A stretch of DNA of 64,000 nt, taken from Aldrovandia affinis (lineage: Eukaryota > Chordata > Actinopteri > Notacanthiformes > Halosauridae). The notes beneath the pieces are model-generated. The model was not told the DNA's origin and did not search any database. It worked only from the letters and a program-made list of their open reading frames with translations. Of this stretch, positions 1 to 58,896 are shown one piece after another; the stretch's first letter is position 1, and each line of letters begins with the position of its first letter. The position numbers and the translations under genes are program-made. The stretch spans positions 7,586,154 through 7,650,153 of the forward strand of contig JAINUG010000015.1 of NCBI GenBank assembly GCA_029706075.1. The letters run 5' to 3'.

Positions 1-140
1 CTCACCTGATTTGACTAATCAGCTAATCAAAGTCTTCAATCAGGGCTTTGATTAGTGGAATCAGGTGTGTCACTGTTCAGCTGGAACAAAAGCCCGCACC
101 CACACCGGCCCACACAGGGTAAGATTGCCCACCCCTGCTG
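1..140. repeat. Dispersed fish repeat, truncated by window edge
   Basis: AACAAAAGCCCGCACCCACA followed by CCGGCCCACACAGG and TTGCCCACCCCTGC is a recurrent teleost repeat end. A related, degenerate piece lies at about 12190-12280 (ACACACCTGATTCATTGAAG, GGGCTAGAACAAAAGC). Confidence 0.6.
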
Positions 141-1162
141 TAGACGGACGTACATCAGCATTGAGGACACACAAGCACTGCTGTAAGCTACCGCTTTCTG
201 CTTTATGAAAAGCAGAATGTAGCTCGTTTGAAGTCACGCAAAGCAGCCAAGTGGCCACAAATGTGCTGATGTAATTAGAGCTCTGGATGTTTTCATTTCA
301 GCTTGAGTTGTGTCCTGAGACTCGAGTCCTCATTTTTTTCTTGTGTTTATTTGTGAGCGTTTTGAAATATTTTTTATTGATCTCTTTGTGTGTTAACAGG
401 TAGCTATATTTCAGAAGCGTGCCTTTGAACCGCAAAGTATGCCTTTGAGGGATTACAGGTCTGCTGTGGACCTTCCTGTCCACCGCGCTGGACTATAGGG
501 AACGGCCCTTCAGGCACTATATCATTACCACATGGCTTTTGTGGTTGTTTTTTCAGGCGATGGCAGGTCTCTCCCAGTGCCTGTTTTTTCCACGTGACAT
601 CATTTCGAGTAGGAGACCTTTCATGGCTATTCTGCCGTTATTGCTAGAATGCGTTTGCCTCTTTTCTCTTGGTTTGTCCGTCCTTTAGTTCGCCGTGGAC
701 GTACCCAAAACCCTCCTCTATGCCCATATTTTGTAAATCTAGGTCACCGGGTGTCAGGCCTCACCTGCTGCAGGACGTGTTTGTGCTCACCGGCCGCCTT
801 CATTCAGAGAGGCAGACCGCTGGATTCAACCCAACTTCCGCTCGACTGGATTTCACGGCGCATGAAATTAATATTGTGCACTTTGTTTGGGACGACAGCT
901 GCGAACATCGCGTCTCGCGGCCGCGGTAACATTCTTAATTTAATGAATTGAATTTGATCTCCCTTTAACACTGCGTGATTGAATTTGTGACCTGTATAAG
1001 ACTCTGCAGATAATGGTGATGGGTCTGTCTCGGCTGCAGTCCGATGGCGTTCACCAGCAGCTCCAGCTCTGAGCCACAGAGCCCACTGGGGAGTGTGGGG
1101 AAGCCAGCGCCGTGGTCAGTGTCTTTATTGGGTGTCTTTAAAGGGCACCCGACACGCTAGTA
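141..1162. other. Intron or upstream sequence, no feature recognised
   Basis: Mixed composition. Several short open frames have no recognisable homology or splice context. It contains an isolated NotI-type GCGGCCGC at about 917. Confidence 0.5.
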
Positions 1163-1310
1163 ACGTGTGGCTCCGTGTGGCTCAGTAGGTAGAGCATGGC
1201 GCTGACAACGCTTAGGTTGTGGGTTGGGACCACATGTACTGAAAAATATATGCATTCACTACTGTAAGTCGCTTTGGGTGAAAGTGTTGGTTAAATGGAA
1301 TTTATTATTA
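1163..1310 (+). repeat. tRNA-derived SINE, family 1, copy 1
   Basis: GTGTGGCTCAGTAGGTAGAG is a tRNA-like A-box segment. A B-box-like GGTTGTGGGTTGGGACC and the tail CTGTAAGTCGCTTTGGGTGA with a TAAATGG end follow. A second copy is at 51230-51380. Confidence 0.8.
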
Positions 1311-4300
1311 GTAACAGTTTTGTAGAAGTAAAACAAGCGATTGAATCATGTCTGCTGCTGATTAAACTCTTTAACAGCGTGGCCATGGCAGTCGAGCTGT
1401 GCCGCATGGCCACGCTTCGCCATCCATTGTCCTCCCTTTGGACTCCTCCGGGCCGTGTGCATCCTGTAGTAATTGGGCCGGGCTCTGTGCATCCACGTCC
1501 TATTGTTCCCGGGACGGATGGTCTCTCCAGACCGGTGAGATCACTTGCAGTCTGCCTCTTTGACATGGAGGCTGAGAGAGGTTTTCTGTGAACCTCCCAT
1601 GAACCGCCCTTTCACACACTCACACGCAGGAGGAGTGAGTTTTGGGGGGCAGGGGGCGGGGGGGGGGGGGGTCCCCGGTGCGCTCCTGAATATTGAATGA
1701 CGGCTGTGCACTCACGCTAGGACCGACCAAAAAATAGATTTTTATCCGCGGGGGTCGATTGGCTTGCTGATGTGGAGAAAGCATTAAAACAAAGATTCAG
1801 CTCTGGGGAAAATATTTAAGCTGTCCTTTTTGATGAGGGCGTCGCCTTTTAGGACTGGGTTTGTTTGACTTTTCCCCCCTCACCCTTTTACTTGCTTTAT
1901 TTCACGGCTGAAAAATGGCAAACCGGCTTCTGCAGCTCTGCCGCGAGGGCGTCTGAGATGGGGGGTTTGCCAGTTAACGGCCGATTTTAACTGACCATTG
2001 AAATGGGGAACAAAAGCATTGCTGTCTCTCTCTCTCGTGAGCAGCGGTAAATAATGTCTGGCTTCTGTCTGTTGTTTTCTGTGTTCAGTGGGCCCGGTGT
2101 GGCGTTTACTTACAGCCGCCCTCCTCCACGGACTGCGTACAGAATATGGCCGTGAGGGACTGAATTATGTCGTTGGGTTTAGACGCAGTTCTCCGAAAGA
2201 AAGCGAAATGTATCAATACGGCCTCTGTGATCATAAAGGGCACAATGGGAACAGTGTGCGCGGAGGGGAAAAAGGCGGTGGGCTGTTTTGGGTTTGATTT
2301 CTATGTCTCTGGAGCGCTGTCGTATGAACTCCATGCACCGGGGTCATATGATGAGCAGAAGGGGAGGATGGCGTCCGCAGTTCTGCCGTGGGCCACGCCT
2401 CGCAGAGAGGGGTCTGACGACGGGAGACGCAGCGCTCCCTCACAAAGCCTTTCTTTATCGCCCGTCACACGCGCAACCTATGGCTCCCGCTGCCACGCCG
2501 ACTACCAAAAATCCCCAAACCCAACCCGACCCGGACCGCCCGGGTAGAGAAGACCGCCGATCGGTCGCTGTGAAGGGCCTGAGATTTTTGTTTTTACACA
2601 GTATTTTTTTTGCACCTGTATTGCTCTCGTTCAGACTGGCTCAAGAGACAAGCCAGTTTCCACCCCCCATCAGTTAAAGTGTTTCCGTAACGGTTTCATG
2701 CGAATATCCTATTTTAAGAGAGTGGAAGGAATTGCGGGTCTGCATTAAGCTGGGATTTTGGCTGGAAACATGCAGCCGTTCTGAACTGGCAGCCAGTTTG
2801 GTTTTGATGCATCACGCAGATCTAATCCCGCGCAGCTTGCCATGTGGTAATGCGTTCAGTGTGCTGGGCTAAAACCTGCCTGTGCTCGTCCAGTGAAGCG
2901 TGTTCCTCTGCCTGTCCCTGTGGTTCTCCCTTTTGCGCCCGTGCTGTGTGAGAAGGTCTGGCTGTAGCCCCGTGGGAAGCTCAGGGCCCGAGTGGTTGAG
3001 CCTTGCGCTGGCGTTGCTAACGCTCTCATTAGATGGTTGACGGCTAACTCGCTGGTAGCAAATCCGTGCCTTTCTCCTCGTACCAAGACCGATTAACTCG
3101 ATGATTCTTGATTTGTCTGACCTGCTTAATCCTTCAGTGATGGTTTTTCCACTGTGAAAATCCTTTCAAAGGTTTCATGACCCTTCCTCCATACAGGAGT
3201 GGCTTAAACAGTTCCTGAATACTGCATATGGGCTACACATGCAGCAACACAAGTTATTCCATGCTTTGCAATAGTGTTATTTAGCACCGTATGGTTTGTG
3301 CAGCTCTTCCAGGAGAGGTGCCCTTTACTTTCCCAGCAGTGACGTAGTGCAGCCTCCTGTATCAGGAGTACAATGAAACGATAAAGGTGTGTTGGTAACC
3401 CTAAGCAAAGCTTGGTCGACCACCACTCTTCAGTATGGGCGGCTTTGATTATACTAACGTAACAAATGAAGCCTCTGTTACTTTGATACATTGTCACAAA
3501 AATGTTGTGACCCCTGAGGTGCTGGGGGATCGCTCTCCTCGTGAGGGCTCAGGTGACGGGTCCCTGAGCCGATGGGCCAAGCGATAAGCCCGTCACAAGA
3601 CCGCGGATCCTGGCTGCGAGCACCACAGCCGGTCCGCGCCAGCGAGGAGATCATTTGAGTGTTTATTTTTACTCGTTCTCGTTCGGCAGTGTTATCCCAC
3701 ACAGACCGAGGGCTGTTTCTTCAGCTTCTTCCTTTGTTCCCGCCTCATCACTCCGCTGCAGAAACCGCAGCGCGCAAACAAGGAAGCTTCAGTTAGCCGG
3801 CCACGTGCTCTCCACTCCTGTAACTTGGAGGAGCCTGTGAAGTGTTCCCACAAAAGTAGGACTTGCGTCTCTCGAGTTTGAGCGGAGGAGATTTCCTCTC
3901 GAGTCACGAGTGGCACCGGCTCGTGTTCATTGGTAAACGATTGTAAATTGAACTGAATTTGCGTTGATCGGGGTGTACAGACAGATGATGCTTCGGCTCC
4001 CCTGTGTCTGCGTGTCACGCGGAGATGAACGCAGTCAGCACAATCGCTGCACGGCTCGCTCAGTGTTTGTAGAAAAGAGGCGTCTCACTTTACTGTTCCG
4101 TAGGGCCACTGGGAGACATTACAGCAATGGCTGTAACAGTTATCCACAATAATGAAGTGCTCTCTCGTTCAAGTGCGACTTTGGGTACTGGGTAAGATTG
4201 AGCTGCACTGCAGGGAAAGGGGTTAGGATTTACCCAGAAAGCGATAGAGCTAGGGATAGTGCATAGTGCATGTTCCTACATGTGTAAAAGAAGTGTACAT

Positions 4301-4680
4301 GTACGCACACAAAGACATGTTTTTATAGCAGCTCAACACACCTTTGTTTATCTTGGTCTCAGACGACTTGACCTTTAGAGATGTACTGGTGTGACGCTGT
4401 AATGGGTTTTGTTGTGCTGCGCTTTGAAAGTATCGCAAATCCTGTGTATGTCTGATTTTGCAGAACAAGATAGTGTCATGGCTGCCGAGGCGTGCTTTTC
4501 TTCATTTTGAGGCTCTCTGTCCTAGGCATGCGTTTAGGTTCGTGTCAAGGAGATATTTCACCACGCGCTCACACATACGTGTGCACAAATCGCAGAATTT
4601 CAACGAGACCTTACAGATATTTACAGCCATATTCTTCACATAACTCAGGTACTTTACGTGGCAGATGAAGTCAGCAAGTT
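1311..4680. other. Intron sequence, no gene recognised
   Basis: Contains a G-run at about 1650-1671 and moderately GC-rich stretches around 2300-2560 and 3500-3900. Open frames there lack convincing homology or splice context. Confidence 0.45.
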
Positions 4681-4791
4681 CTTTGGCTTTACCCACTTTC
4701 CTTCTGACCTCCGAGCGGTGGGACCGACCGTCCAGTCAGACCTGCCGTCTGCGGTTGAGTCGTCCGAAAGTGCGCCGCGCCGGACCCAGAG

Positions 4792-4936
4792 ATGACAGCA
4801 GCGGAGCGGAGGCTATGTGAAGCGCACACTGCCCCGCGCCTGCAGCTGCCGTCCGCAGGGTTTGGTGGGAACCCGCCAGCGGAGGATGAGGCGGCGGCAT
4901 ACGTGTGCTGCCACACTGGCAAGCGCATCCTCTCCG
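4792..4936 (+). other. GC-rich candidate alternative first exon (unproven)
   Basis: An ATG at 4792 opens a frame reading MTAAERRLCEAHTAPRLQL and ending TGKRILSG at a consensus GTGAGC donor (4937). A second GTGAGG donor 9 nt on gives the same phase. It leaves in phase 1, which fits the spag9 exon at 11889 but not the one at 6851. No family match is known to me; it may be chance in GC-rich DNA. Confidence 0.2.
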
Positions 4937-5059
4937 GTGAGCCTGGTGAGGTGGCCCCTCTCCGGTTGAGCGTGCGGGCACCGCCTGCGCCCGCTGCGTT
5001 GGCGGATTAAGGGAGTGGCGTGCGAGTAAGCCAGGCTGACCTCTGAGCTGAGTCACCAA

Positions 5060-6850
5060 CGCATGACTCGCGCCACGAACGCATCACCAGAACTGATCCA
5101 CACACTCCAGACCAGAGACGCCTCCTCTGCTTGTTCAAAAGCAGGGGAGGAACCGATTTTCCCACGCAGCGTAAAGTAGCTAGATGTAGACACTAGTGGT
5201 GATATGGTGGCTAATATTCCCATATTCAGCATTCACCTTGAAATGACAGCATTGTTTCAGCGTTGTTTGAGCTGCTTTTGAGTAGACTTTGTTTCAGTCG
5301 TAAATGCTTTGTTTCAGTCATAAATGCTACATATTATATTCCCTGGACCTTTGTGCCTTTCACGCTCCTTTTCACATGACCACTGTAAAAATGTTTACCC
5401 TAGTCAGAATTATTTTATTTGTAATCTGCTCTCACTGTACCAACTTTTCAGACCCTAATGCCCTAATGTTCGTTCTTTCGCATTACTCTTGACAGCACTG
5501 TTTGAATTCACTTTTTTGACTTTCACAAATCTATTTTGCAGTCATTTGTCATAATCCATAGGGGTCTAAAATGCATGCTGTTACCCTAGGCCCTAGGCCA
5601 TGCTCTTTCAGCCAGAAAATAAATAATAAGTATACAATTGAATGCGCAAATTGGGCAATTGGGTTTTGGAAACCGGGTCCAAATGGCTCTTTGAGTGTTA
5701 CGGGTTGCCCACCCCTGCCCTAGGCCATGTCCAGTATAGCTGCCAAATGTGTTTTTCATGTCAGCTTTTCACAAGAATTCAGTAATTCTTCATTGACTCT
5801 ACTTGTTTTGGCTCTTGGTTCTTGGCCACACACAATGTTGTGGCACGACATGATTTTTCTATAACTTTCCACAGCGCTTCTCGATCGGACGTTCATTGTA
5901 TTTTTTGTCCCAGAAAGTCACCAGAGGTCGCATAGCCAGCCACCAAACACGTCCACATGCGTTTTCACACATCCCTGACATTTGACAGCACTTCCTCATT
6001 CATTTCACATTTGGCACACCGATCAACCATGGACCTCATGTGCACACTTCTGTTCAAAGTTCTTAGTCATTGTCTACACCTGGCCCATCCCCAACATGAT
6101 AGAAATGTGTTGCTTTAGTTTTCCAGCATTGGCTAGTCCAATTTTTAGTCCATTGATATGTGCAAACTCCTACTATGTCCCTGGCCCTGCCCAGCCATGC
6201 TTAATGTGGACAGACACTGAGTTTCTCTACACAGTCTGACCTCAGTTGGCACTTTGGTGCCCGTAGCGCTTAGATGCGCATGAAATCATCACTGCAATTC
6301 GAGCCTCGCCCAATATCTTATGCCAGATGTGTTTGTCACTCGTGTGTAGAACTTCTCACAGTATTCGTATATTCATCCCGGCTCCTGGGTCCTGCCCTTG
6401 CGCTGTTCTGCTTGGATCCTGCAGCTCTGTGTTAGCCCTCCTTTCCCGTGCCAATAGAACACGCTTCAGTTCACTCCCAATGCTGCTGTGAGGCTGGTCG
6501 CGCAACTCAAACTACTGCAACCTCTACTGACTATTGGGTGTTGGCGTTAACGTTACTGTCTTGACTGGAAACCGGCACATTTTCAGGTTCACGCTTGCTT
6601 GGATTGTTTCTGCCAGTTTATTGCATCTTAAAGCGGCTGGATAAAAATGTGGTCATTCAACATTTCCGAAACATCAGAATTTGTGTGTGTCTGCGCAGCA
6701 AGCCACTCCTGTGCCTACACCGGTTCTGTCAGGGTCTCATCAAGGCCTGGTTTATACAGAGATTAAATAATATTGTGTGTTTGTGTGTGTGCGTGCGCTT
6801 TCTTTCCTGTATAAGTGACACACCCTCTCTTCTCTGTCTCTTGTGAGCAG
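5060..6850. other. Intron sequence, no gene recognised
   Basis: Mostly AT-rich. A fragment around 5690-5730 (GGGTTGCCCACCCCTGCCCT) recalls the repeat end at the start of the window. Nothing else is assigned. Confidence 0.45.
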
Positions 6851-52285
<45,435 letters not shown>

Positions 52286-54640
52286 CCCCAGCCCGTCTCA
52301 CACAGTGCCACGGGGAAGTCGGAGGAAGACTCACACAGCCCACAGACAAACATACTCTAATACAAACTCCTGCATGTTCTTTTTTTTTTTTTGTTTTTTG
52401 TTTTTTTTTTCATTTGAGTGTTTTTTTTCCCAATTACAAATTTGAATGATTATTACTATCATATTATATTGCTATTGTTATTATTATTATTGATAAAATC
52501 CATTTCTATCTTTTAGTTTTCTTGTTTTCTTCTGATTTATTATATATATTTTTTGCTCCAGTGTGTTTGAAAGATATTTCATTGTGTACCCAGTGTCCAA
52601 ACACTATCAGGAGGAGGAGAGGTAGTGTGAGGAAAGCTCTGCATTGTTTGGTTGAAGTCCGCTGCAGCCAGGAGGCGCGCCAACACTAACACTCCTGAGG
52701 CTCCTGCAGATGGAAGCCCGGAATGTTCCTGAACACTGTATAACAGGGCAGCCCTCTCATTCCAGTCAGGCATTTAACAACGTATGCTTCAACTGAACGC
52801 CGTTCTGACTGAGCTGCCCATATTTCCCTCTCTGTGTGAGAGAGTGTTATGGGTCATGAGGAGCATCTCCCGGACTGCGTCCCTCCAGGACGGGAATCAA
52901 GCAGCCCTGCTGTATGACGATACTGTACTGAGGGCGACGACCAACTGGACCTATACTACACACTACCCACTTCTAATGCAGAGATCGGACAAATGTTTAT
53001 TGAGGTGTAGTGTAATTTGGTTGAAGGAAATGAATAACCAGGGCACCTTATTGTGGTTTCGTAAAGGAACGACAGGTCAGGATGGCAGGATTTGTGTTCC
53101 CCTGTGTGATTTATGATTTTTTTCCCCTCCCTTCCAAGAAACTGTTTTGGATCGTGTGCAAGACAGTTTACGACAACGTCAATGTTCTGTGGAGCTGTCC
53201 ATGTGTCCACTGTGACTGTGTTAGTGTTTGAAATCCCAACATTTTAAAATACCTTCTTTTAATTTCTAGTACCTACAGTGGTGCTGGCAATGTATGCACA
53301 GTCCAGCACCCTCTTAAGGAGTAGTTTCAAATAGCTAAGCCTGAGTTTTAGGTGGAAGTATGCCTGCATGGTGAAGTCCTTTTCTAGTTCATGAGCTGCT
53401 GTCCTACGGTCGGCCATTTTCCTTTAGGTCTTCCTTACTAGGAGCTAGAGCTTGCAGACACTTTAAAAGTAACATAGGCTGCCTTAGTTTCAAAAGTACA
53501 CAGTTTTGCTATAATATGCTAACTGTTCCAAGGAACAACATTTTTTTTATTTTCATTGATGTATGACAGAGTATTTATTTATATGTGTATTACACAATTA
53601 CCAAAGGAAAAAAATGAGAAGAGAAAAAACAAAAAAAAGCCTCACTAGTTACCTTTAACACACTGCCTTTTTGCAGTGTTTTTGGCCCTACAGCTTAGGA
53701 GTTACAGACATTTTACGTACAGAGTGCTTCACTAGATGTTGTTATATGATCACTAAACAAATATATTTATAAGTCATCATCTCTGCAAATCAGTTCAGAA
53801 TAGTTGCTTGCCAGGGATGTGAAAGAATGTAGCAAAATATGCTGCACCTCAAATTTTGTACACTTCTAGTGAACGTTTTCATTAACGAAAGCAATTCCTC
53901 TGATTTAATGTGTTGATATCGATGCATTCTGAAACTTTTAAGCCTATTTTTTATGGTCTGTACTTTTTTTGTACGTTTGTCTTTCAGACTCTTTAATCTG
54001 TGTTTTACTGGCCTCTGTAACTTGAAAGCAGAACTCGCTGACGTTAAACTAGTGTTTGTGCTGAAAAACTGTGGGCGGGGGGAGGGGTGTGCTTCACCTT
54101 TCTTTTTTTTTTTTTTTTTTTTTTTTTCTTTCTCCAGGAGAAAAAAAAACCTTCATATCGCAGTGTAGCCATTTCAGTATTTATTTCTATGAATGAGCCT
54201 TTGTGGTTCAGAATGTAACTTTGTACATGAAAAAATATATATAAATATATATATATAAATATGTATATGAAACATAAGTGGCTGGGTTTTATTGTTTTGA
54301 AGGTGAACAAATAATATAATGACAATGAGAACGATTGATTTCGAAACGACACACTAATTTACTAAGCTATGCACAGTTTTTAAAAAATCACAGCAGTGTA
54401 TTGTGTTTCAAATCCATCTGTTACTGCCACCGTTTGAGGGTGGGAGGGGATGTGGAAGCGGCGCATTCCTTAAACCCTACGGGATGTCCTGCTCTGTGGG
54501 GCTAACAGGCCTGGCCAGCAGGAGGGACACAGTCCCCACTGTCTTGTTGCCATGACTGCGGTTTCTCCTAGTAGGTGTGCGCTTCTACCAGCATCTTAGC
54601 CTTATTTTTTTAACAATCTATTAAACTGACTTTCATGGGG
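52286..54640 (+). other. spag9 3' UTR (probable)
   Basis: No other gene begins here. The stretch is AT-rich, with T-runs at about 52380-52432 and 54103-54127 and a TA-rich block at 54233-54263. A candidate poly(A) signal ATTAAA is at 54620-54625, followed by a GT-containing region. A more distal AATAAA at about 55138 is a second possibility. The end is inferred. Confidence 0.5.
54620..54625 (+). terminator. Candidate polyadenylation signal ATTAAA
   Basis: The commonest variant hexamer, about 2.3 kb after the stop codon, with a T/G-rich region following. Alternative at about 55138 (AATAAA). Confidence 0.4.
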
Positions 54641-55631
54641 AATTTACAGTGTCCTTGCATCATTCATCTATCAAATTTTTTAATGGTGTTCTTTCTTAAT
54701 AACTTTTTATAATGTTTTATAATGAGGTAATACACTTTATAGTAATGTGATTTAAAAAGCAACTCTTGGTTAAACTAGTTATTTTCATTATTTTCTTTTC
54801 TTTATAGCAATAGAGATAGAATAGCAATTTTCTTGTAGAATCCTAAGACATGATCTCACAGTTCTCCATGCTCCACATAGTGTTAATTATATTGATTACG
54901 TATACAAGACTAGTTATTGCAGAAGGCCCTTTACATTGAACTATATTGGAAGGCTGGAAGTCCTGATTAATTGGCTATATACAAGACAGATGTGACGACT
55001 CCACTCGGTTGTTCACCAGCAATCTGCCTATCTACAGCACTCCAGCTGTGCAGTCCTCAGACATGTTACCTGTGGTAATGGCTTTGCTAGCAGTTTGCAG
55101 AGTGATCCAGATCCACCATTAATTTGTATTCGCTTAAAATAAAAGTAAGACCACCTTACAAAAAATGTGGAACTGGTGGAATGGAACTTAACCTTTGCAC
55201 GTATAGGTAGTGGGCCAAAAGGTGGAAACATGGGTAAACGTGGGACACAAAGTGCACACCACACTGGACAAACGCCTTCTTGTACAAGTGACGGCAGGCT
55301 CCTTCCAGCCCTCCGGGAGTGATTTCTTAGAAGTCAAGTGTAGCGGTGGAGCTCCAGAATTTGGGGTTAACAAGTGAGCGTCCGCTACAGAATATGACTG
55401 TTGTCGCGTCGAGATCGTCGGTTCTAAACTTGAACCAGAACCAACTCCGTTACACAAGCCTTTCAAAATATGTAGTATGTATGCACCCCAAGAGCATCTA
55501 CCAGTTTTATATCTTCAATAGGGGTATTTTTGTATCTATAAAGTTATAATGATATGCGACAAAAGTGGGATTAACTTGAGTGGCGTGTCCTGCTTATACA
55601 TCGGTTCTCAGTTTCCTTGTGTACCCTATGG
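54641..55631. other. Intergenic sequence, no gene recognised
   Basis: AT-rich at first, with a distal AATAAA near 55138. No coding homology. Confidence 0.4.
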
Positions 55632-55860
55632 AAGTGGTTCTCAAAGTGGGGGTCGCGAGATGATTTCAAGAATGTAAGAAAATTTTTTTGATATAATGCT
55701 ATCTTTTTGACCATACTTGCATTTATGCATAACATGAAAAATAATAGGCCTACAATTCAGTGTTGACCTGCCATTTTTCCTTTAACAATCAGTATGTAGC
55801 CTACAATATTTTGGTATTTGTATTATTTTAAGCCCATGACTCCCAGTCGAGACGTGACCC
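55632..55860. mobile_element. hAT-like transposon end
   Basis: GTGGTTCTCAAAGTGGGGGT followed by CGCGAGA is a typical terminus of hAT/Charlie-type elements and their non-autonomous relatives. The other end is not resolved. Confidence 0.5.
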
Positions 55861-56684
55861 CCATGCTCCCCTTAATTTTATTAATAATGAACTGCATTAT
55901 TTTTTGCATTCATGAGAGACGTGCTTCTTGGGTCCTTAGCCAGCAAATTGTGATATTTTGTTTAAGATATCACAAAAAGGCTATTACAATTACATGTTCA
56001 GTGGAAACAAAAACAGCCATTTTTCTTAGTGAATTGTCAGCAAATTATAATCAGTAGTAGTCATGCCTTCATAACAATCACAAGTTTCTGTTATTCCGCT
56101 GACAGATCCATTTTGAATGGAAACGCTTGTCTTTAGTGGGGATTGGGCACAACTACAAGTGATCATTTGCAAATAGATAAGGATACATTTGCTTTGACAT
56201 ATTGAGGTAAATTAAAACACACACAGACACACATACCTCTTTAGCATATACAGTGTAGCATTTCTCTAACTGACAGGGCCCTTGGTTCAGGCTTTCTCAT
56301 TTATTAGTGTGTGTAGAGGGAGTGATTTGTGTCCTGGTTTGACGGACCTTCTATCATTCTGTCACCAGATATGATCTAACCCTGGGATAATGTTCCTGGT
56401 CTTAACCTGCGTGCTGCTCCTAGACAGCTTGGAGAACAGGAATTTTTCACTGTATCTCCATGATAGGAAGAGGAAAAATATGACCACTCCCATATCAAGG
56501 AAGGGTAAGTGAGTACGTAAGCAAAAACATAAGAAGCTTTCTTTTCTGAAACTGAAGATGAGGGCAAATTCAAGGATGTCAGTTGGCATGATGCAGTCTA
56601 CTCATCAGTTCAAGATAAAGCAAATGTTAGGAGATTGAGTCAAATTGTGGACCTGTTTTCTACGGTCACAAGTGTAATTCAATT

Positions 56685-57010
56685 CAATTTTTTACACACA
56701 CACAGTGGGAAGAGAAAAACCATTCCAACAGTAGCAAGAAAAAACTCCCCAGTGGGAAGAAATCTCAGGAGGAACCCGTCTTAGAGGGTGTGCCCATCCT
56801 CCACTGGCTGGCCCGAGTGTCAGTAGTAGTAACTAAATGTCCTAAGAAGGCAAGGTCTAAGGTGTGAAGAATGGTACAATTCCACTTATGTATGTATGTA
56901 CGTATTGGTACAATGTAGTGTAAGTCGCAGACCAAAGAAGATGAGTCTCTTAGGGGGTGGCTCATTATTATGTTCAATCTAACTACATGGAAAACGACCC
57001 TTCGGAGGAA
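56685..57010. repeat. Dispersed fish repeat (AAAAAACTCCCCAGTGGGA type)
   Basis: GAAAAAACTCCCCAGTGGGA, ATCTCAGGAGGAACCCGTCT and CCCATCCTCCACTGGCTGGC form the block order of a common teleost interspersed repeat. Class unknown. Confidence 0.5.
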
Positions 57011-58631
57011 ATATTGCATTGTTTAGTTCCGCCATTAAACACAATATTTGAATACACATCTTTTTAGCATGATTTGCTCTGTGCTACAGACTCCTTACCA
57101 AAACAAATATTGCAATGCCTTGGAAAGGTGCTGTAAATGGTTGCAATAACACCAAGTCTATAGTATACATGTGAATTGTAAGCAATATTTTGGTTGCACT
57201 GTAAAGAAAACTACACAAAACTATGCTGCGTGTGTTGTTGCGTATGGCATTATTGCTGTGCTTCATCTAAAAAAGAAACAAGCAAAATGGTAATTTCACA
57301 TTAGTGACACCAGTTGGTAACTTTGTAAAACATTTTTGTTCGTACATCCTCCCAGTGCCAGGTAAACCCCACTTTTTGTGTTCGTTACACATTTAATCTT
57401 ACCTACCACAGTTTAAAGACACAGGGGTGGGGTAAACACTAACTGGACAATGGTGAGCTGTCCAAAATGTTGCTACACATCAAAGCAGGATTTTGATATC
57501 TCAATTGACTTATATGTCAAAAAATATATACGTTCAGATTTGATGTGATTTTATTTGTAAAAAAATGTATTAGCCCCTCTAAGAGGCAACTATTGTAGCT
57601 CTGGAGAATTTGAGGGGGTGTAAATGTTGAAACACGGGGCAATGCAGAACATGTACTATGAAGCAGTGTGGGAGGGAGGGCTCTTGTTCCTTTATTGTGT
57701 CTATGCTGGTTTACTGCGAGCTGAAGGTCAGTTGTGCATCTGAACACCCACCCCCCAGCTTCACTCTATCCGGATTGATTTCCTTTCTGTGGAGAAAGAA
57801 ATCAATACTTTTGTCATTTCGCAAAAATGGAATCTGGCATTGCAATGAAACCAGTCATCAATACATTGCATCATTGTGTGCGTGTGTGTGTGCGTGCGCG
57901 TGTGTGATTGTTTTGACCGAGAATATGAAAGATATTTTGCTGATATAACTGATTTAACCAATCCAATGTATTATATATTTATTATTTTGAATCAAGAGTT
58001 TGGAGGACAAAACCTCTTTCAATTTGTGTTGCCACATGGGTCTGGGTAAATGTATCCTGGATTTTAACTTACAAGACACATCACACACCTGGTAGTAGTT
58101 GTCTTTTCCAACCTCCTCATACTCTGAGTTCTTTATCTGAATTGGAGAACATTGTAACAACTCAAGATTGCCTCATAAAATGTGGAGAATAGATTAGTAT
58201 TTTTTAGTAATTTTAGGAAGATGCATCTGGAATATAAAAGCCAAACCGTGGCATACCCAAACATATATTTTCTGAGGGTATCTTTTCTAAGAAATTCCAT
58301 GCTTGTACACTGGATTTTCTGTTGAGTGTCTACAAACATCCAGGCCTGTACATACAGATACAATTTCCAGTTCCAGTTGCCTACTGTAAATTGATGGAGT
58401 GAGGAGAAGCAACTCTTTGCTGACTCAATCATATGGTACGTTATGTCGTTTTAGCTCCCCAGCGTTCATGACTTTGTTTTGTTGCAGTCACAGCATTCAT
58501 TGTTTGTGAAATTATGCTTTTTTATTCCATTCCCTGGCTCTTTTGTTGTGTCTGGCAACATAGTAGACTTAGTACACAACCCATCAAAATGACTGCAGTA
58601 CAATTCTGAAGCTGTCAGGGCAGAGGTAATG
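57011..58631. other. Intergenic sequence, no gene recognised
   Basis: AT-rich; a short GT/GC-rich repeat sits at about 57876-57904. Nothing else is assigned. Confidence 0.4.
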
Positions 58632-58646
58632 CTCTCTCCCAATTTT

Positions 58647-58881
58647 TTTATTTATAATTTGTTTCTGATTTTATCCCATTTTCTCCCAATTTGGTAGCCA
58701 ATTGCTATTTTTCTCAATCCCCCTAGTAATGTCAAGTCCTTGTAATCATTGAACCCCTAACAGTAAATGCTTCCCTCCCCCTCCCTTCGCCGCCCCCTGG
58801 CACTCCCGGCCAAAGCCGACACTTTTGAACCCCGGTCTCCGTGGCCAGCGTCGGATGTAACCACTGGACCACGCGGGAGCC
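58647..58881 (-). repeat. tRNA-Glu-like SINE, family 3, copy 3, with target-site duplication
   Basis: Inverted orientation: the head reads on the minus strand as GGGCTCCCGCGTGGTCCAGT. It is flanked by CTCTCTCCCAATTTT (58632-58646) and CTCTCTCACAATTTT (58882-58896), a 15-bp duplication with one mismatch. Shorter than the other copies (internal loss). Confidence 0.88.
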
Positions 58882-58896
58882 CTCTCTCACAATTTT

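Noticed and set aside
1175..1255. Possible functional tRNA gene
   Set aside because: A- and B-box-like sequences are present, but the cloverleaf is imperfect and the segment continues into a SINE tail with a second copy at 51230.
1..6850. Search for the missing RH1-domain exons of spag9 (canonical start)
   Set aside because: No segment encoding the conserved RH1 or ELLR/EREKALRKHAEE-type blocks was found on the plus strand. They most likely lie upstream of the window.
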